47,289 nt of DNA, from assembly GCA_034437615.1 (NCBI GenBank), contig DAOTTW010000115.1, positions 1-47,289 of the forward strand. The letters run 5' to 3'. The position numbers and the translations under genes were made by a program. The stretch is from DAOTTW01 sp034437615. GTDB lineage: Bacteria; Chloroflexota; Anaerolineae; Aggregatilineales; Phototrophicaceae. Shown piece after piece: positions 34,334 to 42,901 of this stretch (positions are counted from its first letter, which is position 1; every line of letters begins with the position of its first letter). The notes under the pieces are model-generated. The model was not told the origin of the DNA. It ran no database searches and saw nothing but the letters and a program-made list of their open reading frames with translations.

Positions 34334-36571
34334 CTAAATACTGTTGCGGCGATGCGCCTCAAACACACTCGTGATGCGCTCCATACGCGATAAAATGCGC
34401 GTGAGTTGGTCGTTATTCGCAATCTCAATCGACATGTAAATCGTGGCGATAGACCCGCGTGTATTCACGCTCACATCCGAGATGTTGACATGCTCATTCG
34501 CCACCAGCGTGCTGACATCCCGCAGCAGACCAGGCCGATCTTGCCCGATAATCTCTACAGGCATACGGTAATATCGACCAGAGACCGCACCACCCCAATG
34601 CACATCAATCAGGCGTTCGCCTTCGCGCTCCGATAGCGCCACAGCGTTCGTACAGTCCGTGCGGTGGATCGTGACGCCGCGCCCGCGTGTGATGTAACCC
34701 ACAATCGCGTCGCCGGGCATCGGGCTACAACACTTGGCCAGGTTGTACATCAGGCCATCCGTGCCATCAATCACGACACCTCCGCCAGAATGCCCGTTGA
34801 AGCCACGACGGGCACGCGGCTTCAGCATCTCCTGCTCAAACGTTTCGACCTCACGGCGGCGGCGTTCGTCTTCCAGCACACGGTTTGCGATCTGCCGCCC
34901 GGTAATGTCGCCTGCGCCAATCGCCGCCAGAAAATCGTCCAGCTTATCAACCTCAAATAGCGCCGCAACCGCTTCATGCGTTACACGGTCCAAGACGCCC
35001 AGGCGCTTTAACTCGCGGTCCAGCGCATCACGACCCATCACAATATGCTTATCGCGGTTTTGCTTGCGCAGCCAATGCCGAATCTTGGATTTCGCCCGCG
35101 ATGTTTTCACATACCCAAGCGCATCGTTCAGCCAATCCATACTCGGACCGCCACGCTTCGCCGTGACAATCTCGACCTGATCGCCCATCTGCAATTCATA
35201 ATCCAGCGAAACGATTTTGCCGTGCACCCGTGCGCCCCGGCAACGATGGCCGATTTCCGTGTGGATGTGATACGCAAAGTCCACAGGGGTAGACCCCGCT
35301 GGCAGATCAATAATGTCGCCCTTCGGCGTGAAGGCATACACACGATCCGGGAACACTTCGTTCTGAATGCGGCTCAGGAAATCACGTGCATCTTCAGTCG
35401 CCGCGTCGATGCCCATATCCATCATGCGCCGCAAATCCGCAATGCGGGCTTCAAAGGCATCATCTTTATCCGGGCGTCGGCCTTCTTTATAGCGCCAGTG
35501 CGCCGCGATACCGTATTCGGCGTCCTCGTGCATCTGGAACGTGCGTATCTGCACCTCAACCGTCTTGCCGTTGCCATCCAGCACAGCAGTATGCAGGCTA
35601 CGGTAGAAATTATCCTTCGGGGATGCGATGTAATCATCAAATTGCTGCGGGATAGGGTGCCACAGGTTATGCACGATACCCAGCACAAGATAACACTGAT
35701 GATCCTCTTCGACGATCACACGCAACGCTCGAATGTCGTAAATGTTCTCTAGCGGCAGCTTCTTGCGCTGCATCTTGCGATAAATGCTGTAGATGTGCTT
35801 GGGGCGTGCCGTAATATGCACATTCTCGACGCCATACTTGCGCAACTCTTCGCGCAAACGGTCCGCTACGTGTGCCACATATTCCTCGCGGCTCTTGCGG
35901 CGTTCATCCAGTGCCGTTGCAATCATGCGGTAGGCGTCCGGCTCTAAGTAGCGAAAGCTGAGGTCCTCAAGCTCCCACTTCAACTGCCAGATGCCGAGAC
36001 GGTTAGCCAATGGTGCGAAAATTTCCAGCGTTTCGGCGGCGATCTTGCGCTGTTTCACCGCTGGCATGTGGCCGAGTGTACGCATGTTGTGCAGTCGATC
36101 CGCCAATTTGACCAGCACCACGCGCACATCGTCGTCCATCGTCAGCAGCATTTTGCGGAAGGCTTCGATGTTTTTATCCGCCACCGAACTGCGCCGATTA
36201 TTGTCCGAAGAAAGTCCGACTTGCTCCATCGGCAGCTTTGTCAGCTTGGTAACGCCATCCACCAAACGCACCACATTCAACCCAAATTCATGGCGAACGT
36301 CTTCACGTGTGACGGGTGTATCCTCAATGATGTCATGCAGCAGACCGGCGGCAATGGTCTCTGCATCCATCTTCAGCACATCTGCCAGGATAGCAGCAAC
36401 AGCGACACAGTGCGTAAAGTACGGCTCGCCGGATTTGCGCGTCTGGCCTTCATGCGCTTCTTCAGCACGATAGTACGCACGCTCGATTAAGTTACGCTCG
36501 TTTGATGTGAGGTCTGGCAGGGTTTCTAGCAGGCTTTCGAGGTCCTTGGGGTATGCCGTCGTCGTGACCAT
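34334..36571 (-). CDS. rel: Bifunctional (p)ppGpp synthetase/hydrolase, Rel/SpoT
   Basis: 745 residues, typical of the long RSH family that makes and breaks the stringent-response alarmone. The hydrolase HD domain is intact (YFTHCVAVAAILADVL, GLLHDIIEDTPVT, KLADRLHNMRTLG). The synthetase domain has PKHIYSIYRKMQRK, YDIRALRVIV and SPKDNFYRSLHTAVL. The TGS domain (TPKGDIIDLPAGSTPVDFAY), the zinc-finger-like CCSPMPGD region and the C-terminal ACT domain (VEIIGQDRPGLLRDVS) follow in the usual order. Both catalytic halves look complete, so it is probably the sole RSH. It is upstream of the BTAD gene with a ~100-base gap. Confidence 0.96.
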   Translation of the reverse strand: MVTTTAYPKDLESLLETLPDLTSNERNLIERAYYRAEEAHEGQTRKSGEPYFTHCVAVAAILADVLKMDAETIAAGLLHDIIEDTPVTREDVRHEFGLNVVRLVDGVTKLTKLPMEQVGLSSDNNRRSSVADKNIEAFRKMLLTMDDDVRVVLVKLADRLHNMRTLGHMPAVKQRKIAAETLEIFAPLANRLGIWQLKWELEDLSFRYLEPDAYRMIATALDERRKSREEYVAHVADRLREELRKYGVENVHITARPKHIYSIYRKMQRKKLPLENIYDIRALRVIVEEDHQCYLVLGIVHNLWHPIPQQFDDYIASPKDNFYRSLHTAVLDGNGKTVEVQIRTFQMHEDAEYGIAAHWRYKEGRRPDKDDAFEARIADLRRMMDMGIDAATEDARDFLSRIQNEVFPDRVYAFTPKGDIIDLPAGSTPVDFAYHIHTEIGHRCRGARVHGKIVSLDYELQMGDQVEIVTAKRGGPSMDWLNDALGYVKTSRAKSKIRHWLRKQNRDKHIVMGRDALDRELKRLGVLDRVTHEAVAALFEVDKLDDFLAAIGAGDITGRQIANRVLEDERRRREVETFEQEMLKPRARRGFNGHSGGGVVIDGTDGLMYNLAKCCSPMPGDAIVGYITRGRGVTIHRTDCTNAVALSEREGERLIDVHWGGAVSGRYYRMPVEIIGQDRPGLLRDVSTLVANEHVNISDVSVNTRGSIATIYMSIEIANNDQLTRILSRMERITSVFEAHRRNSI

Positions 36572-36886
36572 ATCTCTACCCGGTTCGACTTGAACAATAT
36601 TGGACCTATTCTATAACAAGCGCCTTAAATAAAAAAATGAGCAGTCTTAGCAATCTGAAAGCATTCTTAAAACATCACCAACACAAGCAGGTACCACCTG
36701 CCCGGTAAGACAGGCAGCACCGCGGTCCGTTAAGGCTCTTGAAACCCATACATCACCATAACACAGCATACCTGGCGCAAATGGCAATTTTGCCCCGCCC
36801 GAAGTTGCGCCAGCTTTTCGATACTGCCCACACTGGATGCTATAATGACCTTGTGCAACTCGATTCGTTTCAAGCGGAAGTCAAAC
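36572..36886. other. Divergent rel-moeA intergenic region with competing hairpins
   Basis: GCAGGT and ACCTGC pair around ACC at about 36688-36702. An alternative CTGCC...GGCAG pairing uses part of the same bases, so the two are mutually exclusive on either strand. A palindromic ACCGCGGT lies a few bases further. On the rel side TATAGAAT just downstream of a T-rich tract is a possible -10. No gene is supported. Confidence 0.4.
36838..36846 (+). promoter_or_regulatory. Extended -10 promoter of moeA
   Basis: TG, C, then a perfect TATAAT. No -35 box is evident, as is usual with extended -10 promoters. Transcription would start near 36853, about 34 bases before the moeA ATG. Confidence 0.6.
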
Positions 36887-38146
36887 ATGAGCGATTTACT
36901 GAATGTCGATAAGGCCATTGAACGCATCCTTGCCGAAGTCCATATCGCAGCAGCAGAAACCGTGACGCTAAGCAGCGCCCTCGGTCGTGTCATCGCAGAG
37001 GACCTCTTGGCGGATGTCAACCTGCCACCCTTCGCGAATTCCGCGATGGACGGCTACGCCGTGCGCTCACAGGACACCACAGACGCCAGCGAAAAGCAAC
37101 CCGTCCACCTGCGCGTCAGCATGGACATTCCAGCCGGACAAGCACCCGCAAACGTGCTGCAATCCGGCGAGGCGGCCCGCATCATGACAGGCGCACCCCT
37201 GCCAGAAGGCGCGGATGCCGTCATTCCCGTTGAAGCTACCGACAGCGATTGGCACCGCAGCGACCAAAGCGACCTACCGCAAAACGTCGCGCTCTTGCGG
37301 TCCGTCAGCTATGGGGATAATGTGCGCCCGGTGGGTGAAAACATCGCAAAAGGCGAGCGCGTTTTCAAAGCAGGCACACACATCGGTCCGGCGCATATAG
37401 GGATGCTGGCAGCGCTTGGCAAATCCAGCGTGCCCGTCATCCGTAAGCCACGTGCAGTGGTTTTGACCAGTGGCGATGAGTTGGTCGGCATTGACGACCC
37501 ACTCACACCCGGCAAAATCCGCGACGCCAATACACACACCCTGACCGCATTAGTCCGGCAGCACGGCGGCGAAGCCATCCCACTGCCCATCGCAGCCGAT
37601 ACCCACCAGGCCCTGCGCGACCTTTACGAGACAGCGCTCAGCCATCAGCCCGATGTCATCATCAGTTCGGCAGGCGTCTCCGTCGGGGCCGCAGACCTCA
37701 CGCGCACGATCATGGCCGAATATGGCAATATCGGCTTCTGGCGCATCAACCTCAAGCCCGGTAAACCACTAGCTTTTGGCAAGCTGCGCGGTGTGCCCTT
37801 TTTCGGCCTGCCCGGTAATCCCGTGTCGGCCATGATTACCTTTGACGTGCTGGTGCGGCCTGCCCTGCTCAAGATCGCTGGCCGCGAAGATGATAGCATA
37901 TACGAACGGGCTATCGTGGGCGAAGTCATGCGCTCTGATGGCCGCCGCACCTACATGCGTGTACGCCTGCAACGTGAAAAGGGCCGCCTGCTCGCGTATG
38001 CCACTGGCACACAAAGTTCTGGTGCCCTCATGTCACTGGTGCTGGCGGATGGCCTGCTCATCATCCCAGAAGATACAAAAAAGGTTGAGCCAGGCACGGA
38101 ACTCACAGTAAAATTACTGCGGCATGTGCCCCGTGTACAAGCCTGA
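36887..38146 (+). CDS. moeA: Molybdopterin molybdenumtransferase MoeA
   Basis: 419 residues. MoeA inserts molybdate into adenylylated molybdopterin, the last common step of cofactor synthesis. Visible: LPPFANSAMDGYAVRS, RIMTGAPLPEGADAVIPVE, GIDDPLTPGKIRDANTHTL, SSAGVSVGAADLT and GLPGNPVSAMITFDVLVRP, and a C-terminal domain IV. The ATG at 36887 has GGAAG six bases before it; the longer reading from 36845 overlaps the promoter. It shares a pathway with moaC and moaDE about 18 kb away. The VKOR-like gene follows after 76 bases. Confidence 0.96.
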   Translation: MSDLLNVDKAIERILAEVHIAAAETVTLSSALGRVIAEDLLADVNLPPFANSAMDGYAVRSQDTTDASEKQPVHLRVSMDIPAGQAPANVLQSGEAARIMTGAPLPEGADAVIPVEATDSDWHRSDQSDLPQNVALLRSVSYGDNVRPVGENIAKGERVFKAGTHIGPAHIGMLAALGKSSVPVIRKPRAVVLTSGDELVGIDDPLTPGKIRDANTHTLTALVRQHGGEAIPLPIAADTHQALRDLYETALSHQPDVIISSAGVSVGAADLTRTIMAEYGNIGFWRINLKPGKPLAFGKLRGVPFFGLPGNPVSAMITFDVLVRPALLKIAGREDDSIYERAIVGEVMRSDGRRTYMRVRLQREKGRLLAYATGTQSSGALMSLVLADGLLIIPEDTKKVEPGTELTVKLLRHVPRVQA

Positions 38147-38222
38147 CAGGTTGCAACACAGCAATATATCAATGTCCCCAGACAGATAACGCAAACATAG
38201 CTCAGGAAAGAGATTAACCCGC

Positions 38223-38714
38223 ATGGCCACAGGGCAAATTTCCCAGGCAGCAACCCCCAGCACACCCCATTTCCGCATTACGCTACGCCCGTTAGCGCTG
38301 GCGTCAGTCGTCTTTGGGCTGGTCGTATCCGGCTATCTGACTTACGTGAAGGCGACCAACGTCGCAATGGCCTGCGTCGAAGGCGGCGCGTTCAATTGCA
38401 ACGTCGTACAGAACAGCAGCTACTCGATGTTTTTCGGCGTGCCCATCGCCTATCTGGGCTTGGCACTATACATCGTGTTAGGGCTGCTGCTCATCTTTGA
38501 AAACCGCACGGCATTCATGCGCGAAAATAGCCACCTGATCGTATTCGGCATGACGCTATTCGCCTGGGTGTATTCCATGTGGCTGGTCTACATTCAGGTC
38601 GCCGTCCTCGAAGCGCTCTGCCCCTGGTGCCTCGCGCATGAAGCCAATATCACGGTCTTTTTCGGCCTGGTAATCGTCCGGCTGATGAACCACATGCGCA
38701 GCGAAACCGCATAA
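38223..38714 (+). CDS. VKOR-family membrane oxidoreductase
   Basis: 163 residues with four or five hydrophobic helices. The family reoxidises disulphide-forming partners using quinone. It has the loop cysteine pair ACVEGGAFNC, the conserved serine region in SSYSMFFGVPIAYLG and the redox CPWC near the C-terminus (EALCPWCLAHE). There is no fused thioredoxin domain, so a separate DsbA-like partner is expected elsewhere. AGAG lies before the ATG. It reads in the same direction as moeA, but shared function is not implied. Confidence 0.92.
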   Translation: MATGQISQAATPSTPHFRITLRPLALASVVFGLVVSGYLTYVKATNVAMACVEGGAFNCNVVQNSSYSMFFGVPIAYLGLALYIVLGLLLIFENRTAFMRENSHLIVFGMTLFAWVYSMWLVYIQVAVLEALCPWCLAHEANITVFFGLVIVRLMNHMRSETA

Positions 38715-38744
38715 TCTATCATGCGCAGCAACGATCATAAACAA

Positions 38745-38772
38745 AAAGGGCACACGCTTCTGTGTGCCCTTT
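38745..38772. terminator. Bidirectional terminator between VKOR and S1 genes
   Basis: AGGGCACAC (38747-38755) pairs with GTGTGCCCT (38762-38770) around GCTTCT, extendable by A-T pairs. On the minus strand it is followed by TTTTTGTTT, which makes it strong for the S1-domain gene; on the plus strand only TTTC follows. Confidence 0.8.
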
Positions 38773-38793
38773 CGCATCTAATCAGCCAGCCAA

Positions 38794-39501
38794 CTAGCGC
38801 GGACGGTTGCGCAATGTGCGGCTCATGATGTCATCCTGATTGTTGTCGCGCCGATTGCGCTTGCCCCTCTTGTTGCGGCCCTGCTGCGGCATCGGCTCAT
38901 CACTATCCTGCATGGCACGGCGTAGCGCCAGCGCCATTGCGGTCGGCACGTCGTCATCCGGCTCCATTGCCTCTTCTAGCTCCTCAGCCGGGGTGCGCAT
39001 ACTCAGGTCGATCTTCTTCTGGCGGCGGTTCAGCTTAATCACACGCACTTCGACCACATCACCAACGCTCACCACATCCTGCGGCGATTGTACGTAGCCG
39101 TCGGTCAATTCCGAGACGTGCACCATGCCGGGGCGCTCTGCGCCGATGTCCACAAAAGCACCGAAACGCTCAATGCGCGTCACCTTGCCGTTGTAAACGC
39201 CGCCATTGCGGATTTCTTCCCAGGGCAATTCAGGCGGCTTCTTGGTGGTCAGTGCAATGTAACCCGTATCTTCGTCAATCTTCAGCACATAGGCGTCGAT
39301 GCTGTCACCGGGCCGCACAACCTCCTCTACGCGCTTGAAGTCCGTCGTGCTAAGCTGCGACAGATGCAGCAAAGCCTCCTGGTCGAGGCCAATATCCACC
39401 AGTGGCCCAGCAATTGACAAGCGCGTGACGGTCCCGCTGACGGGCGTCCCGGTCTTGATCTCATCACGGGTTAGTGGCTCAAGTGTTGTTTCATCTGGCA
39501 T
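38794..39501 (-). CDS. S1-domain RNA-binding protein
   Basis: 235 residues with two S1 OB-fold domains: about 10-78 (GTPVSGTVTRLSIAGPLVDIG, ALLHLSQLS) and about 88-160 (GGVYNGKVTRIERFGAFVDIG, GMVHVSELTDGYV, GDVVEVRVIKLN). A low-complexity tail with acidic then basic residues ends the protein (GRNKRGKRNRRDN). Such proteins resemble short RpsA homologues that bind mRNA or ribosomes; the target is unknown. GAAAGGA lies upstream of the ATG. It ends next to a strong terminator and is probably transcribed alone. Confidence 0.88.
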   Translation of the reverse strand: MPDETTLEPLTRDEIKTGTPVSGTVTRLSIAGPLVDIGLDQEALLHLSQLSTTDFKRVEEVVRPGDSIDAYVLKIDEDTGYIALTTKKPPELPWEEIRNGGVYNGKVTRIERFGAFVDIGAERPGMVHVSELTDGYVQSPQDVVSVGDVVEVRVIKLNRRQKKIDLSMRTPAEELEEAMEPDDDVPTAMALALRRAMQDSDEPMPQQGRNKRGKRNRRDNNQDDIMSRTLRNRPR

Positions 39502-39605
39502 GGATTGCAGGTCCTTTCAGTTAGGGTTTTAGGGTTGTTGGGGTAATGTACATGATTTGCGTTGCGTCTTGCCTTCGTGTTGACGTTTAATAATGCCCGC
39601 AAAGC

Positions 39606-40292
39606 CTACTCTTCAACGGGTGCTGTTGGCTCTGCGATGACATCGAAATTGCCATCGAGAATATCGCTCACTGGCATGAAGCCTTCCCAGTTGTAGAGGT
39701 TGCGCTGGGTCGTCACAATCTCCATGTTGCTTTCCGTCATATAGATAGACCCAATCACCTCACTATCGACGGTAACTTCGCCGTTTTCGGTGCCCGCCGC
39801 AAATACATAAACGATCATCGGAATATCCGGGTACACCATCGACAACACCGCTTGATCCGGCGTCACATCCGCCCCTTCATCGCCAATCAGCACATAGGTC
39901 GGCTCGCCGTATCGCTCGACAACTGCACCAAAGCGCATTTCTGGTGCTAATAACAGCAAAATATCGCTGACTGTCTCGCCTTCTTCGCTGTAAAGTCGGC
40001 AGCACTCCGGGCCATCCTGATGATTGAAACGCACCAGGCGGGCGTCGGATTCCTGTGCCTGGACTTCTTCGGGGTTGGTCAATTCAGGGTCATCTTCAAT
40101 GGTGATGATCGCCTCACGCCAATCCGTTTCGCCGGGTGTAATACCATTCCAGCAGGGGGCTTCGCAGGGGTCTCCACTTAACAAACTCACATCGCTCAGA
40201 AAAGCATCGTTTCGCAATTCTGGTGCAGGGGCACAAGCAGCCATCAACAGCAGCAGGACCAAACTTAGCGGCAGCATGAAGCGCAATTTCAT
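39606..40292 (-). CDS. Lipoprotein of unknown function
   Basis: 228 residues. A signal peptide with lipobox LLMAAC places the lipidated cysteine at about residue 20. The mature part begins APAPELRND. It shows an APCWNGITPGET segment and an acidic C-terminus ending PTAPVEE. I do not recognise a domain, though the APCWNGITPG motif recurs in my memory of Chloroflexota lipoproteins. It lies between the S1-domain gene (104 bases) and a 185-base gap. Confidence 0.75.
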   Translation of the reverse strand: MKLRFMLPLSLVLLLLMAACAPAPELRNDAFLSDVSLLSGDPCEAPCWNGITPGETDWREAIITIEDDPELTNPEEVQAQESDARLVRFNHQDGPECCRLYSEEGETVSDILLLLAPEMRFGAVVERYGEPTYVLIGDEGADVTPDQAVLSMVYPDIPMIVYVFAAGTENGEVTVDSEVIGSIYMTESNMEIVTTQRNLYNWEGFMPVSDILDGNFDVIAEPTAPVEE

Positions 40293-40437
40293 CTTAGTTT
40301 ACTCTCGACACAATGCGGGTCATAACGGTGAGGCATCGTATCAAAGCACAGGCTATTTGTACAGCCTGCCACACGCCACTTCTAAAACTTTGATGCAAGT
40401 TATATCAAACTTAAGGTGAGCAGATGTAGGAGGCATA

Positions 40438-40459
40438 AGGGCACGCTTACACGTGCCCT
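40438..40459 (-). terminator. Hairpin after the PPC-repeat protein gene
   Basis: AGGGCACG (40438-40445) pairs with CGTGCCCT (40452-40459) around CTTACA, 18 bases after the minus-strand stop at 40478. The T-run on that strand is short (TTATG), so termination is likely but not certain. The rest of 40293-40477 holds no gene. Confidence 0.6.
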
Positions 40460-40477
40460 CGATATATCGTGTATTTG

Positions 40478-42784
40478 CTAGTTCAACTGCACGTTCAGGA
40501 CGTAGTTGCCCTCTGTACCACCATAGATCGACGCGAAGCGCGTTGCAATCACGCGATAGGTGCCGCTCTCCTGCAATACGAAATCGTTAATCAGCGAATC
40601 CGTCGTGCGCGTATTCGTACCCGCCACAGCAGGATCAGCGTCATCGTTCTCTGCCACCTCAATACCACTGGGCGAGATCAAAAACAGTTTCGTATCCAGC
40701 CCTTGTGAGGTCGCGCCCATGTTGATCGTCAACGTTTGGCCAGCGCGCCCCTCAAAGGAGTAGACATCAAACGTATTGGCCTGGCTGATAGACCCCAGCA
40801 CAGGCCGCCCCAGCGTAATCGGTTCGGCGCTCTCAGCCTCATAGTTGATAAGCGCGCTGCCATCCCCGATGAAACCACCTGGGCCAGCAGTTGCGCTACG
40901 ATCTGCATTCACCGTGAAGCTGACGACGAAACGCTGCCCCTGGAAGATCGGTACCTGCTGTTCACCAAGCACAGGTTCACCGTCTACCAGCACCCCCAGC
41001 GAGAATTGCACGGGCGTCGTATCGTTACATTCATTCTGATACCACACCTCAACCTCGTAGGTGCCGGGGCGCAAGAAGCCGAACGGCCAGTTGATCTGTG
41101 AGAAGGGCGTCCCCGTCGCACGCAAGCAGTTCACATTGCCATCTTCGACCAGCAAACCGCCACTCGGCACCGTCTGCCGATCATCAAACACGGGCTGCCC
41201 AAGCGGATCACGCACCAGCAATTGCAAATCGGCTGCGGTGGCCCAGGTCAACGCGACCACGATGTCGCCTGCTTCCAGGTCCAATGCGCTGATCTGCGGC
41301 GAAATCACCGTGGTCGATTCCTCGATCAACAGACGGAACTGCCCTTCCGTCCCGCCGATCTCCTTGCCATAGCGCGTCGCGACCACTGTATAAGCCCCAG
41401 GGGTAACTAACCGCAGGTTCGCAATTTCAGAGTTGGTCGTGCCGTTCGCATCATCGTTCACCTGCAACAGCGAACCATTCGGGTCCACCACCTGTAGCAG
41501 CGTATCCAGGCTGCCCGATGTCGCCGTTAGCGAAATAGCAACGTTCTCGTTGCCCTGGCTCTGGAAGTTATACGCCTGATACACCTGCTCCTCGAAGATC
41601 GCACCTGTTATCGGGTTGCCGCGCTGGATTGGTTGCGCATTGCCCAGGATGTTAAACGTCGAATCCGGCAGCACGTTCAGGCTGGAATCCGGGTAGACGC
41701 CGCCACGATTCACGCTCACATCGCCATCGCTATCAAGCCGGAAATTAGCCAGGTACACGCTATCCTGCCCTTGCAGCGGTGGCGAAAGCGTGGCCTGAAT
41801 GGGCGACAGCGCCACACCATCAACCGTGATGTTGATTGTAAACTGCACAGGACCAACGTCCTGACAATCCTGACGATAAAAGACGAGAATCTCATAGCTG
41901 CCTGTCGGCAAGAAACCCGGCGACCATTCGGCGCTTTCCTGCGCATCCTCTGAGATGACCTCACACACGCCATTAGCATCAAAGCCAAAGCTGCCACCAA
42001 TAGGGCTGGTCCGCGAATTAAAGCGCAGCGCGTTACCCTGCGGGTCGCGGATTTCCAGGTTCATGTCAACGGCTGCATCCCAATTCAGTGTGACGCTCAT
42101 GCCAGATGGCACGCCGACCTGCCCCGGTGGTTGCAGGGTTGCGCCGCCCGTCTGCTCAGGGGCGACATCTGCGGGTTGTGTCGGTGTCGGGCCTGCGGCG
42201 TCGGTCACGATTTCACCGGGCTGCGTCACGAGCACAACAGGCGTCGCGACAGCAGCAACCTCAGTCGGCTGCACAGCCGGAGAAACGGCCTCGGCACTGG
42301 TCGGTTGTGCAACCGTGTTCGCTGGCTGGGATGCATCCGGTGTATCCGGTGCCGTCACTTCGACCTCACCCAGCAGCAATTCAACCTCAAAATCGCCAAT
42401 CGGCGTGCTGATATTGCCCGGAGATGGGAACACCGTCACCAGATACCTGCCACTCTGCGGCAGCGTCACATTGACCAGGCGCGTCACGCCCAGCGCTTCG
42501 CGGTCCACGTTTTGCGCCAACAAGGTGCCATCATCGTTTGTCAGTAGCGCCGCCAACGGCAAATTATCGCTGGTCACGTTGATGTTCACCACTTCACCAG
42601 CACGCCCGACGAAGTTATAAACGACGGCTGTATTATCCGCCGTAATCTGGCCGTTTGCAGGTTCGTTCGGCACCAGTTCCGGCGAGGCAACACCCTGCGC
42701 AACAACCGACAGCGCAGCCCAGGATAAAGCCAGCGCCAACGATAGCGCCGATATGCGTTTCAAAAAGTTGCTCGTTGCTTTCAT
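40478..42784 (-). CDS. Secreted protein with alternating PPC domains
   Basis: 768 residues. A cleavable signal peptide ends near SVVAQG. Three pre-peptidase C-terminal (PPC) beta-sandwich domains are seen, at about 40-140, 390-500 and 660-768 (VVYNFVGRAGEVVNINV; YQAYNFQSQGNENVAISL; DVYSFEGRAGQTLTINM). Two copies of another module lie between them, each with a Cys pair and an ending of the type GSYEILVFYRQDCQD or GTYEVEVWYQNECND, then PVQF. A Pro/Thr linker spans about 145-225. PPC domains are common in exported proteases, but no protease is present here, so it may be a structural or binding envelope protein. It is 113 bases downstream of the M23 gene in the same direction. Confidence 0.85.
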   Translation of the reverse strand: MKATSNFLKRISALSLALALSWAALSVVAQGVASPELVPNEPANGQITADNTAVVYNFVGRAGEVVNINVTSDNLPLAALLTNDDGTLLAQNVDREALGVTRLVNVTLPQSGRYLVTVFPSPGNISTPIGDFEVELLLGEVEVTAPDTPDASQPANTVAQPTSAEAVSPAVQPTEVAAVATPVVLVTQPGEIVTDAAGPTPTQPADVAPEQTGGATLQPPGQVGVPSGMSVTLNWDAAVDMNLEIRDPQGNALRFNSRTSPIGGSFGFDANGVCEVISEDAQESAEWSPGFLPTGSYEILVFYRQDCQDVGPVQFTINITVDGVALSPIQATLSPPLQGQDSVYLANFRLDSDGDVSVNRGGVYPDSSLNVLPDSTFNILGNAQPIQRGNPITGAIFEEQVYQAYNFQSQGNENVAISLTATSGSLDTLLQVVDPNGSLLQVNDDANGTTNSEIANLRLVTPGAYTVVATRYGKEIGGTEGQFRLLIEESTTVISPQISALDLEAGDIVVALTWATAADLQLLVRDPLGQPVFDDRQTVPSGGLLVEDGNVNCLRATGTPFSQINWPFGFLRPGTYEVEVWYQNECNDTTPVQFSLGVLVDGEPVLGEQQVPIFQGQRFVVSFTVNADRSATAGPGGFIGDGSALINYEAESAEPITLGRPVLGSISQANTFDVYSFEGRAGQTLTINMGATSQGLDTKLFLISPSGIEVAENDDADPAVAGTNTRTTDSLINDFVLQESGTYRVIATRFASIYGGTEGNYVLNVQLN

Positions 42785-42875
42785 TCAGCAAGCCCCCTCT
42801 GTTGTGGGATGATTTTGTCACAATGCGTTCAGTCTAGCCCATTTTGTACACTTGCGCTATGACCGAAGACAACGC

Positions 42876-42901
42876 TTAGCCCGCGTTTTCGTCGCGGCTA
42901 G
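42876..42901 (-). other. Hairpin overlapping the M23 peptidase stop codon
   Basis: TAGCCCGCG at 42877-42885 and CGCGGCTA at 42893-42900 pair with one bulge; the second arm contains the stop codon of the minus-strand M23 gene. There is no T-run. It may stabilise or end the mRNA. Confidence 0.35.

Noticed and set aside
35045..35752. A 235-codon open frame opposite rel
   Set aside because: It is antisense to conserved synthetase and TGS coding sequence and matches no family.
36690..36735. T-box-like sequence (GCACCGCGG) before moeA and a GGTGGTACC on the other strand
   Set aside because: There is no UGG acceptor bulge, no stem I, and no terminator with a T-run; the genes are not amino-acid related.
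36690..36760. Possible tRNA remnant (GGCAGCACCGCGG resembles a D-arm)
   Set aside because: No T-arm (GGTTCRA), no acceptor stem and no anticodon stem can be formed.
39519..39545. Telomere-like TTAGGG/TTTTAGGG repeat in the leader of the S1-domain gene
   Set aside because: Only two imperfect copies; most likely chance in a T/G-rich leader.
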